The notes under the pieces are model-generated. The model ran no database searches. It was not told where the DNA came from and saw nothing but the letters and a program-made list of their open reading frames with translations. Positions 46,440 to 58,555 of a stretch of DNA of 64,000 nt are shown here, in pieces. Position 1 is the first letter of the stretch. Each line of letters begins with the position of its first letter. Source of the DNA: Siphonodentalium dalli (Eukaryota > Mollusca > Scaphopoda > Gadilida > Siphonodentaliidae); the NCBI GenBank assembly GCA_032622095.1, contig CP136061.1, positions 237,293,815 to 237,357,814 of the forward strand. The letters run 5' to 3'. A program made the translations under genes and the position numbers.

Positions 46440-46970
46440 GTAGAGACTCACCTAGATCTTGCCATGAATCTCTAGATCTACTCTGGCTAACGCCCGTAGA
46501 ATTTATATTCCACAGTACAAAACCTTGGAACTTTTTGAAGTTTTGACAGGGAACCTTATGAAATTGAATTTTTGTTAGTTATTATCTGTACTTCACTGAA
46601 GGTGAAGGTCCTAATTAGAAATTTCACGATTTAAGTGACTTTGTGGGAAATTTTGCTTTGCGTCGCTAACAATTATGGAATTTCTCCTGGGTAATTAATT
46701 CAATGTTTATTGGGATAACGGCTCAGAAAAGTCATAGAAAAGCATATGCAATTTCGAGTTGCCGGGACCTTCACCTTCAGTGAAGTACATTATTAAGGAA
46801 CAGATAATAACTAAGAAATATATTGCCCGCGTTATTTTTTCGACTTTATAAAGTTCCATGTCAAAACTTCAAAAAGTTCCATGAAAATTTTCTACCGATG
46901 GAGTATGATCTCTACGGCCCTTAGCCAGAGTAGAGATTCATGGCATGATCTAAGGCTCACCCTGAATCTA
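46440..46970. repeat. Inverted repeat of about 530 bp
   Basis: The left arm 46440-46615 pairs with the right arm 46757-46970. The pairing blocks are CATGAATCTCTAGATCTACTC against the inverse near 46930, TTGAAGTTTTGACA against the inverse near 46868, and TACTTCACTGAAGGTGAAGG against the inverse near 46766-46787. Arms are about 85% similar by eye with indels. No target duplication was found. It is probably an old MITE or foldback. Confidence 0.7.
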
Positions 46971-48125
46971 TCTATGCAATGAGTGTTGAAGTTACAATTG
47001 GGTTGGTGGATATATACTTCCCTTCTCTTTATTTGGAATAATGGTGTCAGAATATACACAAAAACTCCGCTCATAACTCACAGTGCGCAAGCCTGTACTC
47101 GAGAATATCCTTATTTCCGATTTATTGCTACGACTTTCTTGTGATGTTTAGCTCTTTTGACAAAAATACCGATCACGCGTGATAACAAATCTGACAATGA
47201 AAGGGGTTAATAAATGTTAATAAATTAATAAATCAGCACAACCACCTGGCAGACCAATGATCTAAATTATTATTTAGACACAAAACAACTATTTCATAGG
47301 AATATGCATACAAATAAACGCCACATTTCTCCGATTTTGTATGCATTTTCGTTCCTGTAATAGGCGACAAAATGTACAAATATACTCCAAAGTTCCTTAA
47401 CTATATATATTCATTTCGGCCAATTTGGCCGGTTACTTCATGTGACTTTTTCATCTGACGTGTGTGTCGGATAATTGATCTGGAGGATTTATGTAAATGT
47501 TAGCCCAAACTACATTTCCAAGTAACGATGGTTTTGTTGTTTATTTTGAGGAATAATACCGCGTCAGATGAATTCAGCCCAAATATGTTAACAGTTGTCG
47601 TGTCAAACATTCGGCAGTAGGTTAGCGTTATTTAGTATTTGTGGATGTCCTTTAACATGGGGAAAATAGACTACTGCGCTTGAACGAGCATGTGAATTTG
47701 TCGTTTTTAATGTACAGCAACTTGATAATCAATAACAGAGGCATTCTCTGTCAAATATGGTCGCTCTATTTACGGTATTAATTGCGGAACTTTCTAAAGT
47801 AAACTACGCGTAAACGGATACATACGGTAAATTCTAGAATGTGCCGGAATCGGCCTAATCGCCCCAGGGCCAACTCGCCCAGTCGACGTGTGTCAATTCG
47901 GTACCTACTATAACATGTACCCGAGTCCGATACGGAATAAAAGATGTATACGGGTGTTATATAGCGTTTGGTCCGTTGTTTCTCAATGAATATTATTGAA
48001 ATTTGGTGTATATGTCCGGGCTGGGACATGGAATACAACAACGTTTGAATTGTTTTTAAATTTACAAATTTGTTGATTTTATTCAATTTGTTTTCGTTCT
48101 GAAAACACACTATAACGTGTATATA
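46971..48125. other. Unassigned DNA
   Basis: The longest frame (47778-48110, minus) has no recognised domain. No repeats or splice-flanked exons stood out. Confidence 0.35.
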
Positions 48126-48129
48126 CTAT

Positions 48130-48430
48130 AATAACGAACACGAGACATACATAATTTATAAACTGTTAACAAAAGATATCAAATTCAATACATGACAAAG
48201 ATGACTCAGTGGAGTTTATAAAGTGAACATAAAAACATTGAGGTAAGCATCTTTTTAAGGAATGCAACTTTATTTAATGATAATAAACACATAAATTAAA
48301 ATAACAAACATGAGACATACATGATTTATAAACTGTTAACAAAAGATATCAAACTCAATACATGACAAAGATGACTCAGTGAAGTTTATAAAGTGAACAT
48401 AAAAATATTAAGGTAAGAATCTTTTTAAGC
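48130..48430 (+). repeat. 171-bp tandem duplication
   Basis: The block from about 48132 (AACGAACACGAGACATACAT) through GGTAAGCATCTTTTTAAG recurs from 48303, 171 bp later, with a few substitutions. There are two copies only, and no coding potential. Confidence 0.85.
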
Positions 48431-49000
48431 ATTACTAAACCGTTTAGCACAGACCACAGTCCACTTCACTCATCCGATCATCACCAAACTTCATATTTAT
48501 CTTGATATTGATCTACCAGATGAGAGCTATCAAATATTTTTTTAATTTCATAGGAAAAAATGGTCGCCAGCGGCCATATTGCATTTACGTTATATTTTAT
48601 CGCGTCATGTCGATATCTAGTATTACATAGAAATTTCACCTTTCCAGATTCATAATTGCTCCATTGACTGTAACAGATGAAATTATTCCCCTCTTCGGAT
48701 AGAGTGTCACTGAAACTTTATTTTGTCAGACTGTCTGTATAATCACTGATTATATATGGCAATAATCTGTAATAAGATGTAGCACTATTTTATTTTATAT
48801 TTACATGCAGTGCTGTTTTTATACATCAATTCTAATCCCCCTAGATCATCATGTGATCGATCATACATCGCGCGAGGACCTGGTTGAATTAAGGGGGGTT
48901 TTATGGATCACTTCTGTCCTCAAGCTAGATTATACTTATGACATTTAATGGCATGTTTCTAACGTGGAGGGTTAGATATGCTTGAGAAACCACCACTCTT
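48431..49000. other. Unassigned DNA
   Basis: AT-rich, with no gene or repeat recognised. Confidence 0.35.
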
Positions 49001-49017
49001 TAATTCACACCAAGTTC

Positions 49018-49400
49018 TCAGCTGTCATGTTCGGATATTAGAACCCATAGCCATGATATATGGTTTATTTTGTGTATACTAGTAATATAGTTATTTTCAG
49101 TACCTTTATATACCAGTACTGTGTATAACAATGCATATAAATTAATCCATGTATACATGTATATTGATTCAACGGATTCAGTGGTTTTGTCCATCAGTCT
49201 ATCAAATTTGCGGGGAAAACATGGCCACAAGCAGTACACCCTGCTAAATTTCGAATTTGAATCAATTGGCGCACCCTGCAGCCAGCTTTTATTGGAGAAC
49301 TTTTTCTTATGTGGATATTTTGGGTCACCGCTAGATGTGAGCCATATTTTGTTCTCAAACTGTCCTTGTGAAGACATCACTGCCAGCGGTGATCTTCAAT
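49018..49400 (-). pseudogene. Possible TTF-type zinc-finger (hAT-related) fragment
   Basis: The minus-strand frame contains KKKFSNKSWLQGAP and then SRVYCLWPC. This spacing resembles the TTF-type zinc finger found in hAT-related and ZMYM-like proteins (K-F-x-x-SWL followed ~15-20 residues later by YC-x-x-C). The rest of the frame (49020-49180) becomes uninformative and no dimerisation or catalytic domain follows. If the resemblance is real it is a short remnant of a DNA-transposon-derived gene. Chance is a serious alternative. Confidence 0.25.
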
Positions 49401-49879
49401 TTTACTATTTTTATGGCTAAATAATTTGGTTGATCCTACAGACGACACCCCTTGTCCGATCGTCATCAGATTCCACAATTATCTTCTGGATAACCAGGGT
49501 GAGAGTAATCTAATTTTCCCGAATTTCGTTAAAAAACATTACCACAGGCAGCAATTTGGTATCTTACTCTTTGATCCTCTTTTGCATGACTGAATTGTTT
49601 AGCAACTGTTCAGACATATCCCTCATCTGGTTTTTATATACATGTATATCTCTTCATGCGGATAGCCAGTATTACGTAGGTACTCCAACTTTCTGCATTC
49701 CTGTCATCATTTGAAATATAAATATTTACCTGATACATGCACCCTTCAAAATTTGTTTCGTCGTATCTATTTTAATGACCCGTGTGGTAATATTGATACA
49801 GATATATTTGTCAAACATTTCTTTGTACAATATACAGGTATTTAGTTTGTAACTAAATCTAGAAATATATAATAGTAGC

Positions 49880-50345
49880 TCGTGGACCCCACTTCGTCCG
49901 GGATGTTCCCCTCTGATTTTCGGAGAAATGCGCGATTTAACCTTGAATTGACTATTTTAAAGGTGAAGGTCATGTCGGGGTCACGATTTGACCCGTCCAA
50001 AACACTCCCCGGACAAAAGTCACGACAAAAGTACCCGTCGAAATCCACCCGGCTTTATACCCGATTTGACCTTGAATTGACAATTTTGAATGTCAAGATC
50101 AGGTCATGGTCATGATTTGACCCACCCGAAACACTCCTGGGACAAAAGTAACAGTAGGTATCAAATTTCGTTGAAATACTTCCGTTTTACCAGATTTGAC
50201 CTTGAATTGATCTTTTTGAATGTCAAAGTCAGGTCGGGATCAAGATTTGACCCGTCCAAAATACTCCCTGGAAATAATTACCCCTAGGTATCAAATTTCG
50301 TCAAATCTGTCCGGCAGTTTTCCCGGCCATAGCTAACAGACAAAC
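49880..50345 (+). repeat. Satellite H: ~160-bp units, tract 1
   Basis: About three units share TTTGACCTTGAATTGAC, AAGGTCAGGTCGGGGTCACG, ATTTGACCCGTCCAAAACAC, GGACAAAAGTACC and ATCAAATTTCGTCGAAAT. A second tract of about four units lies at 51060-51640. Confidence 0.85.
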
Positions 50346-50385
50346 AGACAGACAAATGTCCAAAATATATATTAAACTAGCTGAT

Positions 50386-50950
50386 GTACTCGACTTCGTT
50401 CGGGCTAGTTAGGGATTTTTTTTGTGATCGCCTCCATCTGGACAGTACCCAGTATATACAGCGTCTGGCCAAACTATTGTTCAATTGGTCCAGAAACATG
50501 CCTATATCAGCACGTTCGAGAACATGGTCCCACGTGAAATTGGACCCGTCCATATTGCTCCCGGGATCGAAGTAGTCCTACACACAAATTTTTAGTCGGA
50601 TCGGTCAAGGTCCAGAAACATGCCTATGAGCGAGGTCAAGTTTACACGTTAAATACCAAATTCGAGCAGTGTTAGAGTCTACAACACATACACACATGCA
50701 TTCACGCATACACACATACATACATACATACAGACAGGTGTTTCAAAATGTATAATCGATAGCTACAACAATTCTATGGTAGATAGTTCACGGCCGACCT
50801 GATGCATGCATCTTAGTTTTCTTGTTAACAAATAACGTTCAAATACAATACAACATCTCCCCTCTATGGTATACAAGAAAACCATAGTCAGAAATGGTAA
50901 CGCCACCAAGATCGTATTATTAGCCATAAATATAAATAATAATACAATTA
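50386..50950 (+). repeat. Dispersed repeat G, longer copy
   Basis: It begins GCTGATGTACTCGACTTCGT and ends with GGTAACGCCACCAAGATCGT plus ATTATTAGCCATAAATATAA. A shorter version lies at 53095-53300 with the middle (about 50510-50855) missing. The middle holds ACGTGAAATTGGACCCGTCC and a (CATA)n run at 50700-50735, also seen in the flank of structure C near 62525-62660. Confidence 0.75.
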
Positions 50951-51059
50951 TTCTATAAACTAGCTTTCAAATTTTATGCGGGAAATTTGCGTACTTCCAT
51001 ATTTCAAGTTTTCCCGTTTCTCGTGGCATACATTACTTTCATCAAACTGTCTTCTTTAT

Positions 51060-51645
51060 TACACAAGCTGATAGGCCCGACTTCACCCGGGCTGTTTCCC
51101 ATCTGCTTTCCGGTGAAAGGTGCGATTTGACCTTCAATTGACTATTTCGAAAGTCAAGGTCAGGTCAGGGTCATGATTTGTCCAGTCCAAAACACCCCCA
51201 CCCGTAGAAAACTACCCATAGGTATCAAATTTCGTCGAAATCCGTCCGTTTTACCCAACTTGACCTTTAATTAACAATTTTGAAGGTCAAGGTAAGGTCA
51301 GAGTCATGATTTGACCCGTCCAAAACACCCCCCCCCGACAAAAGTACCCATAGGTATAAAATTTCGTCGAAATCTATCCGTTTTATCCGAGTTGACCTTT
51401 GATTGGCCATATTGAAGGTCAAGGTCAGGCCGAGGTCACGATTTGACCCGTTCAAAACTCTCCTCGGACCAAAGTATCCCTAGGTATCAAATTTCGCCGA
51501 AATTTGTCCGTTTTACCCAAATTGACCTTGCATTGACAGTTTTAATGGTCAAGGTCAGGTCGGGGTCACGATTTGACACGTTCAAAACACTTCCCGGACA
51601 CAAATACCCATAAGTATCAAATTACGTTGAATTCTATGGAAAGCC
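51060..51645 (+). repeat. Satellite H, tract 2
   Basis: About four ~150-165-bp units with the same landmarks as 49880-50345 (for example GACCCGTCCAAAACACCCCC and AAATTTCGTCGAAATC). Units differ mainly in C-run length. Confidence 0.85.
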
Positions 51646-51729
51646 GAGGAGGACATGTTGGTTGCTAATTGCTAGATATACGACGCGGTATTTTGAAGGT
51701 GTTTCAAACTAGGAGATAGAAGTATTCTG

Positions 51730-52850
51730 CCTTTCAAATGGTGATGAATTATAGTAGTTTATTCAAATTTTATGGCATAAATTGTTATTAAAACCGTATA
51801 TACTATAAAAAATTAATGACTCGAAAATTAAGTGGGCCTTTAAACAAAGTCACAATTGCATTTAGGCTCATCTCATACTCGTCCATTCAGCGATATTCTA
51901 CTGCGCAGTTTGTTATAGCCTCCAGTATTTATTGAGCGTTATACCCCCAACTGTTATAATTCGCCTTTAGCAGGCGTACTCTTGCCTCAGATTATTGAGA
52001 TATTAGGTCACACATAATCACATTAAATCGCATCGTAACATAGCAATTGTGTGGGCTCCTTGGCGTGAATATGTAATGAGAAATAGGTCATACGTAATGA
52101 CATTAAACTCAAGAAAACCCTCGAAAACAAAACAAAATCACATTTAATGTTTTACGTTATTTCCTTCATAAAAAGAATCTTCGTGATAATGAACCCTCTC
52201 GTTACTTTAGAATATAGAATTAACCTTAAAATTAAAAAAATCTTTGGAACACAGAACCTTCGGAATAACGAACCTTCGGATTGGTGAACCTTCGGAATAG
52301 CGAACATTCAGAGAAATTTCGGAATAGTGGACCTTCGGGATAGTGAACCTTCGGAATAGAGACATGCCCCCCAATATTCATATTATATGCCCAGAGTTCA
52401 AAGGTATGGACCCATAAAATTCTAAACTTGGCCCTTAAAATATTGAACTCCAAATTGGAGCACACACAGAACACCACTTAAGTCAACTGAACCTATGTCA
52501 TGTCCCAATGCGGGAGGGTCCATATATACCACAACATTCATAGTATATGCCAAGAATTCAAAGGTATGGGCCCACGTAATGACATAAAATCTCAAGAAAA
52601 CCAGCGAAAACAAAACAAAATCACATTTAATGTTCTAAGTTAAGTTATTTCCTCCTGTATCTGTATCGGTGTGCGCGCATGATCAGTTCGGATGTGAGCG
52701 CACACTCCATATAAAGAATCTTTGTGAAAATGAACCCTCTCAAATTAGTCTCAATACTTTAAAATATAGAATTAACCTAAAAATAACAAAAAACCTTCGG
52801 AATAGAGAATCTTCGGAATAGCGGACCTTCGGGATAGCAAACTTCATAAT
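51730..52850. repeat. Repeat J with CCGAAGGTTC minisatellite (inverse of 56162-56880)
   Basis: The stretch 51730-52400 is the inverse of 56162-56880, including the block CTCGAAAATTAAGTGGGC, the duplicated GTCATACGTAATGACATTAA blocks and AATGAACCCTCTCG. It ends with short units AACCTTCGGAATAGYGAA at 52250-52365. A second partial direct copy of the end runs from 52560 to 52850. Identity appears high with small indels. Confidence 0.8.
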
Positions 52851-53094
52851 AGAAGCATGTCCCCACAATTACACCGGTGACGTAAACACATGTGCCAATC
52901 TTAGTTGTACTCTCGTAATTATCGGTACGATGAAACGGTGACGGAATCTGACGAGGTTTGCCGAATGTACAATCACCCAGTGAATTATCGATCGACCATG
53001 CGATATAAAAAAACCAAAAGCTAGAAACACCACACTACGGTGGCGTAATAAAGCTTGGTTGGTGCTATGTTGACGCCAGGAAGTTAATAAAAAC

Positions 53095-53300
53095 TAACTG
53101 ATGTGCCCGACTTCGTCCGGTCTATTTAGGGATATCTTTGTGATCGCCTCTGTCTGGGCAGAATATACAGCGTCTGGCCAAACTATTGTTCGATCGGTCC
53201 AGAAACATGCCCAAACGAGCGTATACAAGAAAACCATAGTCAGAAATGGTAACGCCACCAAGATCATATTATTAGCCATAAATATAAATTATAATATAAA
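53095..53300 (+). repeat. Dispersed repeat G, shorter copy
   Basis: It starts AACTGATGTGCCCGACTTCG and ends in AGCCATAAATATAAATTATA. It matches the two ends of 50386-50950 with the centre deleted. Confidence 0.8.
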
Positions 53301-53887
53301 ATATATTGGTTAAATGAATGCACCGCCTCAGAATTCCGTTAAAACAACTAATCCTTCAAATTATTACAAAAAACTACGGCTTATTACTGCAGGTTTTTCA
53401 TTCACCAAACCAGAAAGCTTCTAAATGCGGATACAAAATTGGGTTCCCACCATAAAATCTTCAAGTGTGCATGGCCCAGCCATTGTTCATACCTAAATAT
53501 CGAACGCAATTAACGCGGTCATAATAGTTACATACTGCAACTATAAGACATCCATCGAATACACACCCCACGAAAACCCGAAATGTGTTGTCCTGCGAGA
53601 TATCCAATCGCTATAGCTCAATTTGACACGGCCAGATTAGCCTTTCTACAATATCCTAAAACAATAAAGCTTCTCAAATCATCGGCATAGTCAATAGAAC
53701 TTTCACGAACTTGGACATTCCAACTACAGCTTTTACCGGGTCGGGGTCACAGTACAACTTTAACGCGTCCCAAAATAACCGGAAAAACCAATTATCTATT
53801 TATAAAATCCCCATAGGTCCACAGATTTCTAAAATTTGCCCAACAGTCTACACCGATGGCGTTAATGAGCGAGGTCAAGGGAAATAT
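53301..53887. other. Unassigned DNA left of structure C
   Basis: No gene is recognised. The last ~20 bp (GAGCGAGGTCAAGGGAAATA) resemble satellite-like sequence near 50627 and form the left flank of structure C. Confidence 0.35.
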
Positions 53888-54909
53888 ACCGGCCCCCAGA
53901 TGAGGGTAGTGTCACACGAAAGGGTAGAAATTTTTACTCTATCTCCAATTATCCTTGCCCCATGGGGGTTCCAAAACACTGAGGTATCCTGGACGGAGCA
54001 GGTGGAAAATATTTGTTGGGGACCTTTTTAGTGTTTTTGACCTGCAAATTTCAGTATAATCAGGAAAACCAATAAAATAAGACAAATGTCGACTAAAATA
54101 TACTTTAATATCAGATATTTATTCGATCTGGGCTGCTTAACATTAATGATGTGCAAAAAATGATATTCTCCAACTATTTTTGTGAAAAATTCACGAAAAT
54201 GCCAAAAAAATGCATAAATTCCAGTGCTTTTTCAAAATAGTTTTCCAGAAGATTTCCTATAAATTTTTTATTTTTTGGTATAAAGCATCAACATTTTCAG
54301 CATCATATACCTGATTTACTGATATCAACATCGCAAGCACTGATATCCAAGAAACCGAGATATTTCCAAAATCTTAACCCCCCCCCCCAACTGATTTTCT
54401 TTCTGAAAATACCTGTCAAGTCAGAATAGCCCGTTTTCGTTCCCTTTTGTTAACCAATTCAGCCTTATCATAAATCATGGGATTAGCATGTATCTGAGGA
54501 GGTTTATATTATGGGAGAGTCTATTTTGTTTAAATATTAGATTTTTTGGGGGTAAATTAGCTAAAATTTTGATTATTTTTAAGTGAAACATTTCCGAAAA
54601 ATTCCCATGACTTTGTCAGTTTTATGGATACAGCTGCACAACATGCACCACAATAAGCATACATTAATCCCCAATACCATGAATGAAATGCTATAATCAT
54701 GTATCAGACCAGAATTAAGAAATAAAGTAAAACTTAACCCTACCTCAAGATAGTTTTCTTAATGCTTTAAATTTTATGCTATACTAAACTCGAAAGGTCA
54801 TTCATGCTAGTTGATATTATTGATATATAAATTGCAATAGTTCTACCCACGGATTATGCAATCTCATCTCCACTGTCAATTTCATCAAATGTGATGGTAT
54901 CAGTCAATA

Positions 54910-55266
54910 GAATTTCTGCAATATCTTCATGGAAGAATGGTTCAAACAACTCAGGTTGCCTATTGGCCGTCCATCATTGAAGTGCTACATCGGGAGTTGT
55001 TGATTTGGCAATGGTTGCAAGTCTCCACTGTTTTGCCATCATGTTGGCTCGTTTTTAGTGTAGAATTAAAGATTCCTCACATGGTGGAAGTGCAGAAAGA
55101 TCAACTACCTTCTGCTGGTTCTCGAACTTCTGCTGGAACATTACCCACCTAGCTTAATTCACTTTACTCGAACTTGACCATACATGTATAAGGCACATGT
55201 TAACTCCTCGATTGTATTAAGCGTGTCACTGTCCAAAACCCAATTCTTAAATCCTAAATAAGCCAT
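54910..55266 (-). pseudogene. Gene fragment in left arm of C (LPP-H-RAN family)
   Basis: This is the inverse copy of 61137-61503. On the minus strand an ATG at 55266 opens MAYLGFKNWVLDSDTL. One or more frameshifts follow, then ALPP-x-EESLILH, an in-frame stop, then KRANMMAKQWRLAT. The RAN triplet after the histidine matches the family's usual RANYQ better than the right-arm copy does. The stop after LILH is shared by both arms. Confidence 0.6.
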
Positions 55267-55395
55267 GACTTCCATATATTTTGATAATCCTTCCAGCAAC
55301 TTCTAAAAGAGTCTTTTTCCTTTTCGGAAAAACAATGAAAGGTAATTAATACCTGTGAAGGAATGGAACCCAATAACTGCATTCTTCTGTATATT

Positions 55396-56160
55396 TGGCT
55401 GCCAAAATATGGAAAATGGTAGATATTGCCCCAGCGTGCCCCGCAATCGCTTACAAGTTGTGGTTGATGTAATAAAATAGGTTATTCTGCCTTCTATATA
55501 TTGAACACTAACATGTCTGATGCACCTTGGTTAATTTGTACCATTGTCACCACTAACATTACCATACATATAGGATTTTTCTCTCACAAACCTGACATAA
55601 ATATCGGCCAAAAAATTCAAGTAAAATGTAACTCTCTATGGTACGAAAGGTGCTTATTATTTTTGATCTACCTTAAATGTGTCACACTAATGTGTTTATA
55701 AACCAAATTACTCAAAATGGCTTCCAACATGGCAACCATTTTTTTTACATATATCCAGAACATTATTCTCTGATGTTCCGAAAATGTTGCAAATTGTGAC
55801 TCACTTGGTTATTATACATGTTAGCTAACCAACTGACAACTACATGTTCTATTCTGGTTGTCCCATTTCCTTATGGGGCATAACAAATTAATTTTAAAGT
55901 TGCCTTATGGAATTTTGCCGAGAATCTCTTTTGGGATACTGGCTATATATTTTTTAATAAATGAGCAGAACTTTGAACAGAACTGAAATTAAATTAAACA
56001 TAATCTGTGGCTATTCTGGCCTATTAGGATAAAAATTGATCAACTTGATACAGGGTGGAGGTCATGATGGCAACCAGGGGGTTAGCGTATGGTCATAGGT
56101 GAGGTTAATATGTATAAAGGGAGTTATTGTATGGTCACGAATGATGTGAATAGGTATACA
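55396..56160 (+). mobile_element. Family B fragment inside structure C
   Basis: It matches 22300-22930 in direct orientation: TTGCCCCAGCGTGCCCCGCAA, GTTGTGGTTGATGTA, TTGTCACCACTAACATTACC and CAACTTGATACAGGGTGGAG. It then runs into ~80 bp of the 45-50-bp minisatellite. The sequence breaks off at GATTAACT near 56168, where repeat J begins. Confidence 0.75.
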
Positions 56161-56161
56161 T

Positions 56162-56880
56162 GATTAACTGGGGACATGTCTCTATTCCGAAGGTTCACTA
56201 TTTCGAACGTTCTCTATTCCGAAGGTTCGCTATTCCGAAGGTTCTCTATTCCGATGGTTCAATTTTCCGAAGGTTCTCTATTCCGAAGGATCACTATTCC
56301 GAAGGTTCTCTATTCCGAAGGTTCGCTATTCCGAAGGTTTTTGTTATTTTAAGGTTAGTTGTATATTCTAAAGTATTGAGAGGGTTCATTATCACGAAGA
56401 ATCTTTTTATGAAGGAAATAACTAAAAACATTAAAACAATAAATGTGATTTTGTTTTGTTTTCGCGGGTTTTCTTGAGATTTAATGTCATTACGCATGAC
56501 GTTATTTCTCAATACATATTCCCGTCACACAGCCCACACAATTGCTATGTTTCCATATGATTTAATGTCATTACGTATGACGTAATATCTCAATAATCTT
56601 AGAGGCAAGAATACGCCAGCTAAAGGCGGATTATAACAGTGGGGCTCTAACGCTTAATGGACACTGGCGGCTATAACATACTGCGTAGCAGAATATCGAT
56701 GAATAGACGGGTATGAGATGAACCTAACTGCAGTTGTGACTTTGTATTGATTTTAAAAGCCCACTTAATTTTCGAGTGACCGATTATTATTTTTTATAGT
56801 GACTTGATATACGGTTTTATTAACAATTTATGGCATAACATATGATTAAAATACTATAATTCATCACCATTTTAAACGTT
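56162..56880. repeat. Repeat J, inverse copy, with CTATTCCGAAGGTTC minisatellite
   Basis: The tract 56180-56340 repeats CTATTCCGAAGGTTC at ~16-20-bp spacing with about ten units. The following ~540 bp are the inverse of 51730-52210. An 18-19-bp unit in the opposite copy fits the same consensus. Confidence 0.85.
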
Positions 56881-56982
56881 TGTGTCTCAGAAGATGCCCA
56901 TAGAGAAATAGAAAACAGCTGAAATCATAAAAAGATTCCCCACCTTATGGCTCCCAGAATGCAACATAATTCAAACTAAAAT

Positions 56983-57048
56983 GGATTTTCAATGGAAGGG
57001 GGATAACTATCTTTAAAATATAGAGTTATTCCCCCTCCATTGAAAATA
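56983..57048. repeat. Hairpin with 24-bp stem
   Basis: ATTTTCAATGGAAGGGGGAT (continuing AACT) faces its inverse AGTTATTCCCCCTCCATTGA (continuing AAAT), with two mismatches and an ~18-bp loop. Confidence 0.85.
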
Positions 57049-57209
57049 ATACACTTTGCGCAACAAAACCAGATTAAACTTCAGCACACAAACACGTTGG
57101 TGACTCAACAAAAACAACATGTTTATTATACAGGTTTATTTCCTGATAAGTTGACAATACAATGTTAGAGAGTTTCCTATTTCAAATGGTATATAATGTG
57201 GCATATATA

Positions 57210-57345
57210 CACAGAACGACATGATGTGTAAATGGGTTTGTCGTGGACGTATAGAACGAGAGGCGCTTGCGCCTCGAGTTCTATCCTTCCGCGACAGCAC
57301 GAGTGCCGTATCGACAAACCCATTTACACATCATGTCGTTCTGTG
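57210..57345. repeat. Nested palindrome: 34-bp outer stem, 16-bp inner stem
   Basis: CACAGAACGACATGATGTG (continuing to GGGTTTGTCG at 57243) is perfectly inverted at 57312-57345. Within the 68-bp loop, ATAGAACGAGAGGCGC faces GCGCCTCGAGTTCTAT with two mismatches. This cruciform-prone structure is independent of the other hairpin families in the window. Confidence 0.9.
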
Positions 57346-57433
57346 TTTATTACACGCTTCGCGTCCTAGAATCCGTGCATTAAAAATACAGGCTTATAAG
57401 GTTTATTTAGGCACATAGAGGGCGTGTTTTGTC

Positions 57434-57691
57434 ATGTGTGATGACGCTTTTATTTTATTTTATAGTTCCGGTTTCATGGTTGAGGCGAACGTCATGTACG
57501 TTATTTTACGTCAACGAGATGCGTATGGAACGTACGTTCCATACCAGTCTGGAGTAAACTACATACCCACATATAAAAATAGTATCAGAATGAATCTGAG
57601 TGTATATTTACATAGACTGGTTCCATACGTAATTGACTATGTGTACATATGGAACAGCAATAACACTGTACTTCTGGGAACAAGCGTGTAA
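57434..57691 (+). other. 85-codon ORF of unknown status
   Basis: The frame is open and of protein-like composition, rich in Tyr and Val, but no domain is recognised. It contains a perfect 22-bp palindrome at 57523-57544 (GTATGGAACGT and its inverse). It sits just downstream of the nested palindrome. Probably not a gene. Confidence 0.2.
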
Positions 57692-57959
57692 TAAATTATA
57701 TATATGTGATCTGGGTGTTGATGTTTCTTTCAAATACATATTGTCAGTTCCGACAGACTGTATCTCTTACATGTAGTTTATTTCAGTGATGCAATCATCG
57801 TGTTTTCAACTTTCCATAATAAACGATAAACTGATACTTTCTTCTTACTAATAATAACAATTTGGGAATTAGAATGGTGTGTATAAATGTACTATATGTG
57901 AATACCAGTGTAATAGTATATTTCGTTCCTCGTGTGGTTTTGTGGGGGGGGGGGGGGGT

Positions 57960-58521
57960 GCAAATTTTGATTCATTTCCGGTTATTGTGGCTGTATGGTC
58001 ATGTGTGATGTGAATATGTATACATGATTAACTATATGGTCATGAAGGGGTGGCCCTGGTGAGATGTATATGTATACATGGAGTAAGTGTATGGTCATGT
58101 GTGAGGTTAGGTATACAGGGAGTGACTCTACAGGTGTACCTTGTGTGGCTGTATTGTCACATGTGGGTGTATGTGTATACACGTGTTGTCTGTACGATCA
58201 TGGGTGGGGTGAATGGATACATAGCTATGCAGCTACGTGTAATGCGTATATGTGTACATGGAATGACAGTACAGTCACGATGCGTATATGCGTACCTGGA
58301 GGTATGCTGGATAGTCATTGACGAGCGTGTGGATGGTCATGTGTGGATCTATATGTATATATCTAGTGGCTATATTACTACTAATGTGGCAAATAGGTAT
58401 ACAGTGAGTGACTTTATGGCCAATAGTGAGGTGAATATGTTTCCAGGGAGAGTGATTGTATGGCCAATGGTGAGGTGAACAGGTATACGAGGAGTGACTG
58501 TATAATCATGAATGTGGTGAA

Positions 58522-58540
<19 letters not shown>
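57960..58540 (+). repeat. Degenerate ~45-50-bp minisatellite, tract 4
   Basis: It has the same family and orientation as 15790-16440 (TGTATGGTCATGTGTGA, GTGTATATGTATACA). It is preceded by a G run (about 57941-57957) and followed by (AT)n then a T run at 58539-58559. Confidence 0.75.

Positions 58541-58555
<15 letters not shown>

Noticed and set aside
54937-55152. Plus-strand ORF resembling the minus-strand ORF at 61252-61467
   Set aside because: Both are antisense frames of the gene fragment in the arms of structure C.
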